Part shown: in pieces, positions 22,301 through 35,289 of the stretch
Numbering within the stretch: position 1 is the first letter of the stretch
How the letters are laid out: each line of letters starts with the position of its first letter
From: Adineta vaga
Taxonomy: Eukaryota > Rotifera
Assembly (NCBI GenBank): GCA_021613535.1
Contig: CP075493.1
Location: 11,222,001 to 11,286,000 of the forward strand
DNA length: 64,000 nucleotides
Direction of reading: 5' to 3'
Notes under the pieces: model-generated
Told to the model about the DNA's origin: nothing
Database searches by the model: none
What the model saw: only the letters and a program-made list of their open reading frames with translations
Program-made: the position numbers and the translations under genes

Positions 22301-25300
22301 TTCTGTCTACTAAACAATTGATATTTGGATGCTTTATTTATTCCAACAACATAAGGTGATGTTCGTGTATATATCATTATTTTAGTAGTTGTAATAAAAT
22401 TCATTTCTATAGGTCTGTCAGCTGTTGTTCTATGCGTTGGACCATTGTCATCGGATGGCTTCTGTATAAGTTCTCGAACAAAGTTTTCTATATTGAAATG
22501 TTCTTGATATTGAAAGTAATTCTTAAATAATGCTTCAGCAAATTTATCTTCAAATGTCGGTAATTTGAATATGATTGATTCAGGGGAAGCGATTTGTATC
22601 AATTTCGATAAAATCAAACGTAAAAGACATAGTTGTTTATCTGTTTGATTTTGTTCAATGAAATGTTTCGTTTTGAAATTTAATTGAGTATAAATTCGAT
22701 GAATATTTGAAATGGAACATTGTCGATCGACATCAGTTTCAATCACTGATGATAGACATGAATAGAGCGTATTTTCATTCATTCCATATAGATATTGTTG
22801 ACCGAAATGTTTAATAAATGAGTGCATTTTACTTTCAACACTTTTCATTATATTTCGTTCTTCATTAGAAAGACGTTCGAATTGAATACGATAGAAATCA
22901 ACGATACTCAATGAATATTTCTGAAATCGACTCAAGAATGGTGCTGGTATTTCATTGAATTCATGTCGATTTACATGTACGATACATTGAAAATTATCGT
23001 GCACGACAACATCAACTGTTTTTGATCCAATGGCAACCTTCGAAAAGATTCTTCTTATATCACCCGTAGCCATGATTGAAAAATTCTGATTAAAAACATC
23101 ATAAAGTGAACCATGTATACGTCCTGTATTAACCATTAAGATTGTTCTTCCTGCTTCCATACATAATTTAATTGTCGATAACATTTCAACATTTTTCAAT
23201 TCATTATTCATATCATCGGAGAAATCTGACATTCGAAAAACTGTTGTTTGCTTAGGATCAATGATACCTGTTTGAAATAGCAGACGAACAGCACTTTCAT
23301 CATCTGATTCATCAATAATTAATTTATAACGACCATACAATCGTCGTTGTATTGATTCAAGTTTCATTGAATCTTGAAGAATAGTGATTACATCACGGTA
23401 GACATCATGTTGTTGTCGTCCTTTCGATAATATTTCAAAATCAGGACGTTTTTCTTGCACAGCTTTGAAAAATATGTCAACTACTTTGTCAAACTCTTTG
23501 CTACTAATTCCATTGAAATTATTTTCCAATGCATGCAATAAACTTTCCGGTCGAATTGTGTCGAGAACAACATCTTGCTGATCTGTTGAAGTTGATCGTA
23601 ATTCAAAACGGAGTTCACGTAACATATAAATAAAATCACGATCGTGAAATATCTTTGGAATATTGGGACATTGTAAAAGCCGACGATAGCCATGACACAA
23701 ACCAGTAATGATGTCAACTAAATGAGGATGTGTTGTTTCTTTATTTTTTAAACCAAGACAACCATAAGCTAAAACTTCTTGATCGTCTTCTGATGGAAGT
23801 GATCGATAGATACAAGTCATTCGATTGGCATTTGCAGCATCAAATGCTTTATTGGCGATTGCTACAAATGCTACTTGACATTCATCTAAATATTGATGTA
23901 ATACTTTTAATATCATTTTCTTTTCATCGGGCAAGGAAGCTTCATCCAAAAATACAACCTAAATATTGATTTATTCTAATTGAAAATGAGTATAAGAAAA
24001 GCTTACACATCGAGTGTTCATGCGATTCTGTTGATAATGCTGTTCACGTTTAATAGCTCGTTCGAATACGGATGCAATATCATTCGATGATGTGTATTTC
24101 GAACCAAGACAAAAGAATGGATCTACTGCTGGTAGTTTTTTACAGAACTCAGTTTTTGATAATTGTGGACCTTGAAGATTCTGTAATACGATTTGGAATG
24201 AAAGAGTTTTTGATTGTCCTACAAATTAAATCCAATAAGTTTACTATTAATTAAATCGTTCATTATTTAAGACTAACCTGGTGCACCAATAATGCACAAA
24301 GGCATTCGAGTGACAACACTTATAGTTATTGCAAAAATATGTTCGCGAATCTTCGATAGAGAAAAATTAATAAGGATAATCATGAACAAATATAGATGAG
24401 ATACATACGGCTTGGTTAATGGCAACACCTGTTGGAATGACAAAATTGGTGGTATTAACAAAATTTTCTAGTTCTTCTTGAATGATTCTTGCAAATCTTG
24501 ATAGACTTTTAGATAATAATTTAGCAAATTCTTCTCGTGAAGGTGTTTTTTGATCTCCTCGTTTCTTATTATCTTCATCTGTCGGTAGTCGAAAATAGTA
24601 GATTAATGCTAGTGATAACGCGATACATCGATCAAGATCAGGTTCTTCTTCTTCGTCTTTCATACTCTCATAGAAATATTCGATGAGTGTAAAACATCGT
24701 TGAATTTCTCTTTGTGATACTGTATTTTTACCTAATTTTTCTTCACAAAATGCTTGTGCAGCTAGAATTGCTTCGATTAGTTTCCCTTGTAAATATATGC
24801 GTAATTCTGGTTCCATTTCAAAACTTAAGTCAAATTTTGTTACTTTTTGTGTAATATAATCATGCAATGTTCTTGGTTCTAAAGAACCATACGATACTTT
24901 CAAATGTTCTAGTGATTCTGGTAGTTTATGAACGACATAATCTATACGATGAACAAGATTGTCTTGATTATCTTTGTCTAATGCTGGATTGATTGCAGCC
25001 GTAAAGAAAATGTTTTCTGGTATATTTTCACCTTGTAATGTTCTATCGGTAAATATTTCTTTAAAAAGTCCAAGACATGATGATGTATTTACTTCATCGA
25101 AAAAGACTACCAATTTAATATCTTTCCACTTATCTGCTAATTTTGATATTGGCGTGATAAACTCTTTAATATCTTGTTCAGTGACACCTGGATGAATCAG
25201 CATTCGATAGAATACTGATTTGACATGTGAATATGAAAGATATTCCTCTAGAATTTTTATAGATGTTCGTATGCTCAACGGACCATTTTCGATTAAATCG

Positions 25301-28300
25301 TCTAACTCAGAACTACCTTCGATTAAAGGTAAACTAGCCAACTCAGATGTTACATATTTACGCATCGCAATCAATAATCGTTTAGTAGTTGATGCGCAGT
25401 TTTTCTGCACTACGCTTAGAATAGTTCGCCAGATGAATACAAACATTTTAGAATCGTTTTTTGACTCTGAAAACGAAGTTTTAAATTGTGTTAGTAATTC
25501 GAGATTCATTCCATCTATAGATTGTTCTTCAGCTGTATCTTCAAGTAGATTTGAGAACTGATCGTTGAATCGGATTCGATTTTGTTCATTACAAAATGCA
25601 CGAAGACGACGAATTCCTAGGGATCGTGTAGGTGACGAAGGTCTACTACTTTGATCATCTTCATCTTCATCGCTAGTATACTCTCGATTGAGTTCTCGAA
25701 TTTTATTATCAGCTTCATCATCATCATCATCCTGACTATATTCGTGATCTTCGTCGATATCATCTTTCTGGGTATCTTCTTCATCAGTATTCATTAATTT
25801 TGGTTTCAAATGCTCAAGTATTTCATTCAAGAGATTTGGCTGTTTTTCAAGAATTTTCGTGAAGATGAATCCAGACATCCATACATTAGCGCGTTCCAGT
25901 ATTTGTTTGAGAAAAATAGTTTGATCGTAACTATGTTGAATATTTGCATTTACCAATAATGAATAGAATTTGAGTAAATATGTTTTTCCAATTCCTGTAT
26001 CACCTTCAATTATCAACGGGAGACTTGTTAATTTTCGTTCATGAATATGAAAAAGTTTATAAGCAAAGTTTTCTGTGAGAATAAATTTCATTTGATTCAT
26101 AATCTGTTCACATGTTTCATATTTAGTATTGACAAGCCAGGATAGACATTCGAGAAAACGATTTCTATTTAAGAACTCTACTCTTGTCAATGGATCCTTA
26201 TCTTTCCATAAAGTTTTTATTGTCGCGGGCACTTCATCCCAATTGTTATGCAACAAATGTAATGAAAAGTCAGGATCATAAACAAGATACACACGTGGAT
26301 AGTTATCATCATGAAAACTGATCTGACAAAGTGCCTTAGCTTCTTGTATCATTTGAGTCATGGCTGTTGAACCAAGATGTGGGGTGGTTTCGTTTAAAAT
26401 GTAAAAAGGATTAATAAAAAATCGAACACGACGATAGAGAAATTTTGTGAATGACACGTCATATATTTTATTTCGTTGTCCGTACGGTGAGCATTTGTCT
26501 ATGCAATCGTATATATGTTGACGGCATTCATTCTCGTCATGTAGCGTGTCAAACTCGTATGGCGAACAGAATCGTGTCGTTGGACGACGATCAATCGTAT
26601 TGTTTGAATATGCTTTAAGAAATCGCGCAACTAATTCTTCTTCTTCTCCAATATATAACTGATAATCTTCATTCGTGATTGTTTCTATTGATGATCGAGC
26701 AACTATAGAAACTATTGGTAATATATAATTCAAATTCTCCTCTAATGACGCATTGTATTTTGTTGAATATGGAATCTCAATGAAAAACGTCCAGCTAGTC
26801 ATATTTGGCAAAGCAAATGTTAGACCACTCGTTGGATCAATAAGTGAACCGCATACGAATAAGGAAAATAAGGTGCGATTCAAGTCATCAAATGGAGCAT
26901 AGTTGTATATATTAATGTAAACAGTTGCTTGACTACCGCGTATTGTTGAATCATATGAAATGAGTGAACTTATAAAGGATGATAAGCTTAATTTATCGTT
27001 GATACTAAAGCGTAATGTTTCTTCGGTCATGTACACTTTATTCACTCGATGTGTTTTACCTAAAAGTAGAAAACAAAATCAAGTAAAAGCGAAATAAGTT
27101 AATATCATTACCAGTTCCTTGTTTTCCACAAATGATGTACATTTCCGAAGGAAGTCGATCAGTTTTCTCGAACAGTTGTGTCAATTGCGTATGAGTTTTT
27201 GAGACATTTCGATAATCGGATGGTACATGAAAGAATTTCAATCCTCTTCGATATGTTGTTAATTCTCGAGAAAAATAATAGACGACTCCATGTGATTCTC
27301 TACAATTTGTTAGTAAATCTTGTTCATTCAATAGTACTTCACGAAGACGAAAATGCATTTTATCAATATCTAATATAACGAAAATCATATTGGCAAATGT
27401 TCGGATACGTGAAAAGAATAAATGAATATCATCTTCATTGACTGTTGAACACCATAAAATTTGAGATGCTGATGGTAATCGATCATTGAATAGATTTAAT
27501 AGAATACAAAACATTTCTAAATCAAACGTGCACTCAAATAGTTTCGTTTTCGATGTATCAGATTTTGGATTTAATGTGATAAGATACTGTTGACTTTCAT
27601 TACTTGTTACATTCTTATATATTGTTTGATTTGATTCCTTCAAAAATTCATTGAGAAAATAATCGAGATATTTAAGTGATCCATCGACACTAACATCATG
27701 TGTCAATGTATTATTATCGTATATCGATGATACTGAATCTTCAAATGGTTCACTTTCACTAATAGGTAATGAACGTAAATAATAGAGAAGAGAATATTGA
27801 GTACACTTGAACGCATTTGCATCACCATCGTCTTTTTCTTTCTCATATGAATATAACTTTTCAAATAGTTCAAGTTTAATTCGATAATTGGATTTTGAAT
27901 TTGTCAGTAAAATAATCATATTCATAATTTGTCGATTGGAGAACAATTTCAACAGGTAGCTTTTAGTTCTCCATTCTTGTAATCTATCAATCCAATCGTT
28001 GTATTCTCTTTCAAGTCGTTCCCAAGCATCTTTAAAACATTTTGTCCGAGATTGAATCATATCTTTTAGTTCTGTTTGATCTATGTCTTGATTTTCTTGC
28101 GATGTAAGTAATACCGGATTAATTGGATCTAGTCAAAGTAATTTAGAATATTAGTAGATGATAATTTTTTTAATATCTCTTACTTTTTGAACTATAAATT
28201 TTATAACGTTTACTCGTTAGTTGATAATTTGGATGACCGCTCATTTCTAATTTGATGAAAGTTGAATAAATATCGCCAATAAGTTTCAATAACTTCAATT

Positions 28301-31300
28301 GTTCTTCTAAGAGAATCTTCATATGAAACATGTTTTCTGGCAAATCTACATTGCAGAATATCAACTGACGTTTGTGATCTTCTATATCGGCCATGGATAG
28401 AGTCGTTTTTATTTTATCCACTTTGGATTCTTCTTCATCATCACTACTTTCATAGTTTCTTTCTTTTCTACCGATCATTTCTGTATTGGATGTTGTTGAT
28501 TGAGTTTTATCAATAAAATAATGGATTTCAAGCGAAGATTGTTCATGTAATAGGTGTCGTAGACGAATAGCAACTTGACCTGTTTTATATAAATGTGTCA
28601 TTACAACCAGAGCATTATCAAAAACAGTTGTTTCTTCGGCTGATAACCACATGCGAATAATTTGCGTATTGGTATTAGTATCTATAAAATAGGAAACTTA
28701 TATAGATTTATTTACAATGATTGACATATACATTTACCTTTCATATGACGAAGAGAATGTGTATCAAAATTGACTAAATTCACAATATGACCAACAAATT
28801 CTTGCAATGTATTAGCTTTCAGAACGAATGGTTCACATAATGTATAGGTAAGAATAAAAGAATTCAGCATGATATTATTGCGTTCCTGTAATTGAAATTG
28901 TATTGTTAAATTATCTCGTAGTTCTTGGAATTTTTGTCGACCTTTATCAGAATATAAATCGAACTCTTTCATTAATTCGATGATGTTTGGACATTCATTG
29001 GCTGTTTTAATCAAATCTAAATGTTTACTACTGATATTTTGAAATTCTTTTGTCAATAAACCATAATCTTGACAGATATTTTCTAATGAACAATCCTTTT
29101 TGCTGCTCAGTTGTTCGAGTTCATCGAGTTCATTATTCCCATCCGTGTTGGAAATAATATCAAACTTTTTAATACAATCAATAATCACCTTTATATGACT
29201 ATAATATTGAAAGATTTGTAATCGTTTACAGATTTGTTCAGTCTGCGGTTTGTTGATGGGCAGTGTCGTTGTTGTTGTTGGGTGTTGTCCATCATTTGTC
29301 AGCCGATCCGTTAATAAAGTTGTAACTTCATGTGAAATATGTATGCTTTCGCCACAGAAAATCTTTTCAAGTTCAACCATATCAGATAGCTTTATTTTCC
29401 CATCTAATAGTTGTTCAACGTATGGAAAAATGTTGTTATCAAGCTTGTCTGCAAAGTCAAATATTGAAATGCGTTCTTTTTGTGCACGATCATCGTTATA
29501 ACATAATTCGGTTATACCATCAAACAAATGGCAAACAGGTAGATCACTTTGTTTAACCTGATACCATACTGAACGTGGACTATACTTCTTATTGGTAATT
29601 TGGATTATTAATTGACCAGAATATAAGGTTTCAAATTCACCGTGGTAAACAAATTTATCAGTAGGAATATCTGCCTCACAAAATAACAGATCAGCATCAC
29701 CTGATGAATCTCCACGCTGAAACCAAATACTGGCATCACATGACCAATTTTCACTAGCCAGTGCCCAGTAAACATGTTGTCGACTGCTAACCTCACATCT
29801 TTTAAAAATAGTATCACCATCGTCCACCAAGAAAGAATTGTTAGCATTTAAACGCTTGAGATCTTGTATAAATCTTTTGGCATCTTGCACATCATATTTG
29901 GTACCTCTTTCAATCGTTTTGAAGGGTATTGAGCAATTTAATATGTAGCAAAGACGCTCCAAACATTTGATCGATTTCAACATTGTCATTGTTTTGTCTG
30001 CTATCTTTTTCATTTCTGATACTTGTGCTGTAACTTTGTTTCTATTACCATTTATAGCGAAATTCAGTTCAGCTGCGCCGTCAACATGAAATTTTCTCAA
30101 CCATTCTATAACATATTGGAAAATATCAAAGAATTGTCGAAACCATGCGATCCATTCATTCACTAGTTTGATAAAGTCATCAAACGATTGTACGCTGGGT
30201 TCCATCCTTAACTCAATAAAGTCTTTGGGTTGTTGATAGAATAAGATCGCAGAAATGTTGCTTGGTATATTGATAAATTTCTGCTCAAAATGGTCCCCCT
30301 GTGACAAGATTTCTCGGAAGTCAATTAGCGAAAATAGACATGGCGCAATCGATGTTTTGAATAAGTTTTGATACGTTAACGGTGAAGCTATGCAAAAATA
30401 TGAAATAAATTAAATATACTGAATCCAAGCATATGTTAAATTACCTCTTAGTAAAAGAATATTTCTCGTCGCTTGCTGAGCTTTTTGAATGAATTCATTC
30501 ACTTGATTTTCGTTAACTAGAGACGATTTATCATGATGAGCGGCGAGGATAAAATTAATGATGGTTTCTATATTTGGTGAGAATAATATAGAACTGATAT
30601 ATTTCATAATAATAGTCTCAAATACTGTATTAACAAAGACAATTGTTAAAGTATCATTGCGTAGATAAATATGGTGTCCAACGCGTTTCATCCAGTCAAC
30701 GATAGCGACAAGTATTTCATTTAGATCTTTAATACTGGTTTTTTGGATACTTAATTGTACAACTCTTGACCAAACATAACTCTTCCAAGGATGTTCACGA
30801 TGCGCATGACGTAAATCTTCATACTCTGATTTAATAATATAGGAATTTATCGAGATGATTGGTAATATATATTCAGTTAACCATGCGTCTTCAATTATTT
30901 CTGTTGGATTCTTATTAACACAAATATAATTATTGAAATCTTCTATTCTTCGGAAACAATGTAGAATTTTTTCTGATATTAATCCTTTATGGCCAAAATT
31001 AAATAGTAAACGATTGATAATGATTGAGCATGACAACTGTGAAAGATTACGTATCTGAGATAGTTTGAGAGCAGTATTGAACAACTGTAACCATTCTTGA
31101 TCTTCTATTTTGTAAGGATCCAGATCGGTAACAAACAGTTCTGAAACATAACCATCGAATACGGTTCCCAAAATTTTCATTCGATTCGCAAAGTTTTTAT
31201 CATTCAGCGTCGTGAGAGTATCGATGGCCATATTTATTATATTAAGGAATTCCTTGATGTTCAATAAGTCACTTTGTTTGATTAGTGTCGAAATCATCTG

Positions 31301-32332
31301 TGCTGACAACATATCGTTCAAGTTTAAGTCTTTCATTAGATTCAAAGAAACTTTCCAAAACGATTCGCCGGTCATATTTGCGGCGCATGCAGGCAGATAC
31401 CTCCCGAACAGTTCTTCCCATTCAGTAACATGGCGAAGTAAATCTTCAATGTGACCTCGATATTTGTAGTTCTTAATCATCCAATTTGATAAATGTGTTA
31501 AAAATTCACTGAAGAATGTCTTCATATTTAGATTTAAATCCTGAAGAAGAGAAATACAAGTAGAAAATGCTGGTATTTTTGGGTCTGCCCAAGGTTGTGT
31601 TTTTTCCATGAGACTAATAAATGTCGGAATATCAAGTGGAAAAGTTGTAAGGACCTGCTTATATTTAATAAATGCCGCAACAACTGATGCAAGTGGTAGA
31701 TCAATCGATTGTACCTGTGATAAGATGTTAAACCAAGAATAATCACGATGATCATCGCATTTCAGTGATGATTGCAACGATACTTTGTAGAGAACAAGAA
31801 ATATAACCAGATCCATATCGTTTCGAATAATTCTGATCGTCATTAAATGTTCTTGAATGTTTATTCTTCTTAAAATGTCTCGATCCTCTATAAGTACATT
31901 TGGCTTTTCACCATTTGTTCTTTCAAATACATATGCCAATTCTTCATAGAGAACAGTTCTTAATTCTTCTAATTCTTTACTTCGTTTTTCTTTTTTAGCG
32001 TGACTTACGTAGTTCAAGTATTCAACGATACGACGATAGATGTAGAAATATGAGTCGGTACGAGTCGAAAACTTCAATAAGTCGTCATCCGACTCAAAAC
32101 TTTTTATTGTACATTTCATAATATACCAAACATCGTTCGAAAACAGTTCATTATGCGGAGAACGATTGGATTCATCGAATGAGCCAATTATGTTCGCAAC
32201 TGAATTGAAAAATATAATGCCGTTGTCTTCATTGTTGAAAACATCGGCGATGGCAGCAATCGCTGGAGATACAACTTTACTTCTACTCCAACTCTCTGAA
32301 AGTACTTTGAATATTCTAGTCACGTAATTCAT
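14474..32332 (-). CDS. RNF213-like: giant RNF213/mysterin-like AAA+ ATPase, RING and RZ not found, with extended C-terminal tail
   Basis: Twelve coding exons join with phase-consistent GT-AG introns to about 5744 residues (vertebrate RNF213 is about 5200): 32332-30445, 30387-28738, 28681-28184, 28128-27112, 27059-24409, 24350-24278, 24218-24007, 23958-22249, 22197-19005, 18935-18766, 18706-17799, 17738-14474. The dynein-like core has P-loops ICGKQGTGKT (about 1680, split by an intron), EGDTGIGKT (about 2037) and IGAPGQSKT (about 2590). Walker B-like motifs are VVFFDEVNTS and VVFLDEASL, with sensor-like AIANKAFD. RNF213 hallmarks follow: GSLYDVFNQNF, CIVHVNRHEF, PAPFLSRFQKYS. No RING or RZ-finger Cys/His pattern was found where expected. 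RNF213 acts on lipid droplets and on bacteria/viruses in vertebrates. The start is provisional; upstream exons are possible. Confidence 0.85.
16174..16205 (+). repeat. TAG trinucleotide microsatellite inside the RNF213-like gene
   Basis: About ten TAG units on the plus strand, read on the coding strand as a run of ten Thr followed by NPPLAPLPL. It lies between the first two proposed ubiquitin-like units and looks like a flexible linker, probably length-variable. Confidence 0.8.
25625..25795 (-). other. acidic/phosphoserine-type insertion inside an AAA module of the RNF213-like protein
   Basis: Between the second P-loop (about residue 2037) and its Walker B (about 2337) lies a low-complexity stretch. 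It contains SQDDDDDEADNK and TSDEDEDDQSSRPSSPTRS, rich in Asp, Glu and Ser-Pro sites. The DNA is a GAT/GAA-rich tract. It is probably a disordered loop protruding from the ring and a candidate phosphorylation site. Confidence 0.7.
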
Positions 32333-33410
32333 CAAAGGTATTTTGCTATGAGAAACAAAAAATCTAAAATAAAAATATGGGTGATATTAAACGTTTTTAA
32401 AAAGGTTTCCTCTAAGATACAAACACAAAAAGTTTATATTGGATATTTGACATTGAATACCTGAGTTTACCTGTAATATCCTGTATTCTCGTTTATATAC
32501 ATCCATTACATAACAACTAGAAGAGATATTGTTACCATTATTTTTGTTATTGATATTTGTCTAGTAGATTTCTGACTTAACTTACCGATGTAATACTCAA
32601 ATTTTAGTCAGTTTTAAAACGAATACCAGTATATTTTTTCTCATTCAGTTATTCAGAACATAAAAAAACAACATTAGAGCTATGAATACAAGTAGAAAAA
32701 AAACGTAGTAAAATATACTGATAATGAGCTTCTCACGTCTCACTTATAAAAATGGGGAAAAAAAAAGAAATTTCTTTACATAAATCGATGCGTGCAGCAT
32801 AAGGAAACCAGTCAAAGACCGCAAAATAAACATAGAAAAGGAACGGTTTCACTTGAGCGAGAGAAAGGAAATTAAAGCATTAAAAACACTTGTGTCTCGA
32901 TAAAATATGTGTAATATTCTCGAGAAAGAAAGTCTGAAAATAAAGTTAAAAACAGATGACGTCTTTTATTTTCATATTCTTCAACTTGATTGAAGGATTA
33001 TTTTCCTTTTTTCGTTTATTTCATCACGAGTGGGTTTTTTCCCACTCTCAAGTTCATTTGATAAATTTGATTGATATGAATGTATCAAACATTTGTCTGA
33101 ACAATCAGTGAAAGAGAGAACTATGAACATGTTCTACTGTCGATTGTGTTGCTATTCAAAAAGAAAGCTTTTTTAACATCAGTGCACCATAATGAAAGAG
33201 AATCAGAATAAAACAAATAGTGTACATAGAAACTATGAAAGAATTCATAGTTACACATTTTTATTGATGTTTCAAATGAGAAAAAAAGAAGAAATCAAAG
33301 TCTATCGGAGAGGATTGAAATTATGTGCTTTTATGATATACTGAAAGAAGAACAGAGTGTCTCAAAATCATTTCTTTCTAGATACACAACGAGACTTCGA
33401 TACTATAGAC
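32333..33410. other. divergent upstream region of the RNF213-like and cold-shock genes
   Basis: About 1 kb between two head-to-head genes, likely a shared or abutting promoter region. On the minus strand CTCATAG at about 32350 is an acceptor for the first coding exon, and ACAGGTAAAC near 32470 resembles a donor, so a leader exon may lie there. On the plus strand TTTCTTTCTAG just before 33381 is an acceptor for the cold-shock gene. No TATA box could be chosen with confidence. Confidence 0.4.
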
Positions 33411-34145
33411 ATGAATAATGGATCAAATAACATACTTCCATCCAATTCATTAGGAATTCAATCGGAAACACTTCGTATTCATCCAATCTCTGATATATTT
33501 GAACCTACAAAGAACTATGTCGGATTAATCGATTATTTGACTGGTGAAATTCATATAAAACAATCAGATTGGGTTATAAACAATATTCCACGAAGAACGG
33601 GACGTCGTACTGGTAGTTATCTTCATGGTCGATTGTTTTATTTTGTTTATAAATCTTGGAGAATGCGAAATACATTATTTGTCGGAGGTGGATTTTCGTA
33701 TTTGGATGGGACATGGAGATATCTTTCGAGAACATTAAATACAATGAATGACAATCGATTATTAAATAAATTTGAAGAAAAACTATTACAAGTAGTTATT
33801 GATAATGTATATATCAATCATTTATGGCTTAAAATGCATTCGAACTATCGTTTCGATTGTCGAACTTTAGCCGCATTAGAACGAAATCAACAATATACTT
33901 CTCTCGTTCATCCGTCAGATGTTCATATCAATAGGAAACTACATGGTACTATTGAATGGTTGAATGATCAACGTCGTCGTCTTGGTTTTATCAAATGCAT
34001 CGGATTGGACAGAAATATGTACATAAATTCTACGAATATATCGAACTGTCATTCAGTATCATGTTCCGGTACAAATGTTGAATTTAATATTGTAGAAGAA
34101 GATAATACATGGAGAGCAGACAACGTAACTGTCATTTGGCCTTAA
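33411..34145 (+). CDS. protein with a divergent C-terminal cold-shock domain
   Basis: 244 residues from ATG at 33411; an acceptor-like TTTCTAG 30 bases upstream suggests a 5' intron, so more N-terminal sequence is possible. Residues 178-242 match a cold-shock/OB fold: GTIEWLNDQ (family GTVKWFN), RLGFIKC (RNP1, family KGFGFI), NMYIN (RNP2, family VFVH), and a last strand GTNVEFNIVEED followed by WRADNVTVI. Aromatics of RNP1 and RNP2 are partly replaced, so nucleic-acid binding may be weakened. Residues 1-177 (including YVGLIDYLTGEIHI and GGGFSYLDGTW) were not recognised. The family binds single-stranded RNA or DNA in translation control. Confidence 0.6.
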   Translation: MNNGSNNILPSNSLGIQSETLRIHPISDIFEPTKNYVGLIDYLTGEIHIKQSDWVINNIPRRTGRRTGSYLHGRLFYFVYKSWRMRNTLFVGGGFSYLDGTWRYLSRTLNTMNDNRLLNKFEEKLLQVVIDNVYINHLWLKMHSNYRFDCRTLAALERNQQYTSLVHPSDVHINRKLHGTIEWLNDQRRRLGFIKCIGLDRNMYINSTNISNCHSVSCSGTNVEFNIVEEDNTWRADNVTVIWP

Positions 34146-34281
34146 ATTATTGTACATTGTACGTCTATTCCTAAACAGCTTGATCTTCTCGGTCTGCACA
34201 TACAGATTCTCTCCTATACTCTTAAATTATTATCTTTCTTTTTACACATATTTAAGAACGATGATTTAAAATGACAGAAGT

Positions 34282-35289
34282 TTATTCGATTACAATAGTA
34301 TAATTCTTTGTTGAAACTTGTTCAAAACCACCACCATTAAAGATTGGAATCAGATTAATTGTAGATCCTTTTTTAACACGAGTAATAGTTAAGATCTGTC
34401 GTACTTGAAAATCTTTTTGATTAAAAGACAATTCTTTGGGTGTCCATGTTAAACACTCTGAACATTCATTGGCTTTCCATTGAATAGAAACAACATCACT
34501 TCCATTAATTCGATGTGGAGGTGTCGGAAGCCAAACTTGTATTTTAACATTTTCATTCAAATCAACTTTTGTCGATTGAGGTACATATGAAATTCCAAGC
34601 ATAACATCTCGACATGTAGTTGCCCAATCTTTAGGTATGGAATTAAAATATTTATCATCTGGTTTACCCACTGAAATAACTAAATATTCTGTAGTAAATT
34701 GTCGCGTTTCCCATGGAGTTTCGAGTACTTGAGTTGATCGAACAGGAATATCCGTATTTTTTCGAAAATAAATTTCTTCACATGGAACATCATTGGGACC
34801 TTCGGGATGACATGTTTGATTCGAATACCAATAATCTTCGTAGACAGAAGAATTTGTTGACTGAATCATTGGATATTTAAAATCAATGAAAGTTTTTATT
34901 TCAAATGTTGTGCCATTATTCCAATGAGAAGGAAATGCATTGAATGTACTTCCACCATATTTCCAATACGTTCCATAAATACAACCAATATTAGGAAAAC
35001 CTTGTAATAATTGTACGTAATATTTGGATTGTGGAGAGTCAGGAGTTGCATAGGGAAACTTTTTTAATGCATAACCTGTTTCTGATTGTTTCACACTATA
35101 AGAATCTGATTTGTAAGCACGTTGATTCACTTCATCAATAGCATATAATGTAGCACCATTGGCAAAGAATAGAATTTGTGGTGGAAAATAAGGTTGAGCA
35201 CAATCAACGAACTGATAAAAGAGAAAAAATGAGATACAAAACAAGTATAGCTCCATTTGACTTCGTATGCGTTTAAAAAAATATTTCAT
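34282..35289 (-). CDS. secreted or luminal glycoprotein, unknown family
   Basis: 335 residues, one exon, ATG at 35289. A basic start (MKYFFKRIRSQ) is followed by a hydrophobic stretch LYLFCISFFLFYQFVDC, a signal peptide probably cut before AQPYFPP. The mature part has about eight Cys in several pairs and possible N-glycosylation sites (NGT, NSS, NQT, NGS, NYT), fitting an extracellular fold. Features include GCIYGTYWKYGG and a C-terminal beta-rich domain ending STKNYTIVIE. No transmembrane segment follows. No known domain was recognised. It faces the cold-shock gene tail to tail, 136 bases apart. Confidence 0.65.
   Translation of the reverse strand: MKYFFKRIRSQMELYLFCISFFLFYQFVDCAQPYFPPQILFFANGATLYAIDEVNQRAYKSDSYSVKQSETGYALKKFPYATPDSPQSKYYVQLLQGFPNIGCIYGTYWKYGGSTFNAFPSHWNNGTTFEIKTFIDFKYPMIQSTNSSVYEDYWYSNQTCHPEGPNDVPCEEIYFRKNTDIPVRSTQVLETPWETRQFTTEYLVISVGKPDDKYFNSIPKDWATTCRDVMLGISYVPQSTKVDLNENVKIQVWLPTPPHRINGSDVVSIQWKANECSECLTWTPKELSFNQKDFQVRQILTITRVKKGSTINLIPIFNGGGFEQVSTKNYTIVIE

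Noticed and set aside
25220-25561. 113-codon plus-strand frame
   Set aside because: Lies wholly opposite an exon of the RNF213-like gene with no protein-family signal.
27059-27112. Apparent loss of the Walker A Lys in the RNF213-like protein
   Set aside because: The motif is completed by splicing across a GT-AG intron.
30410-32332. Consecutive minus-strand frames from 14.5 to 32.3 kb as separate genes
   Set aside because: All junctions carry GT-AG introns of about 45-60 nt in matching phase, and the homology runs through RNF213 in order, so it is one gene.
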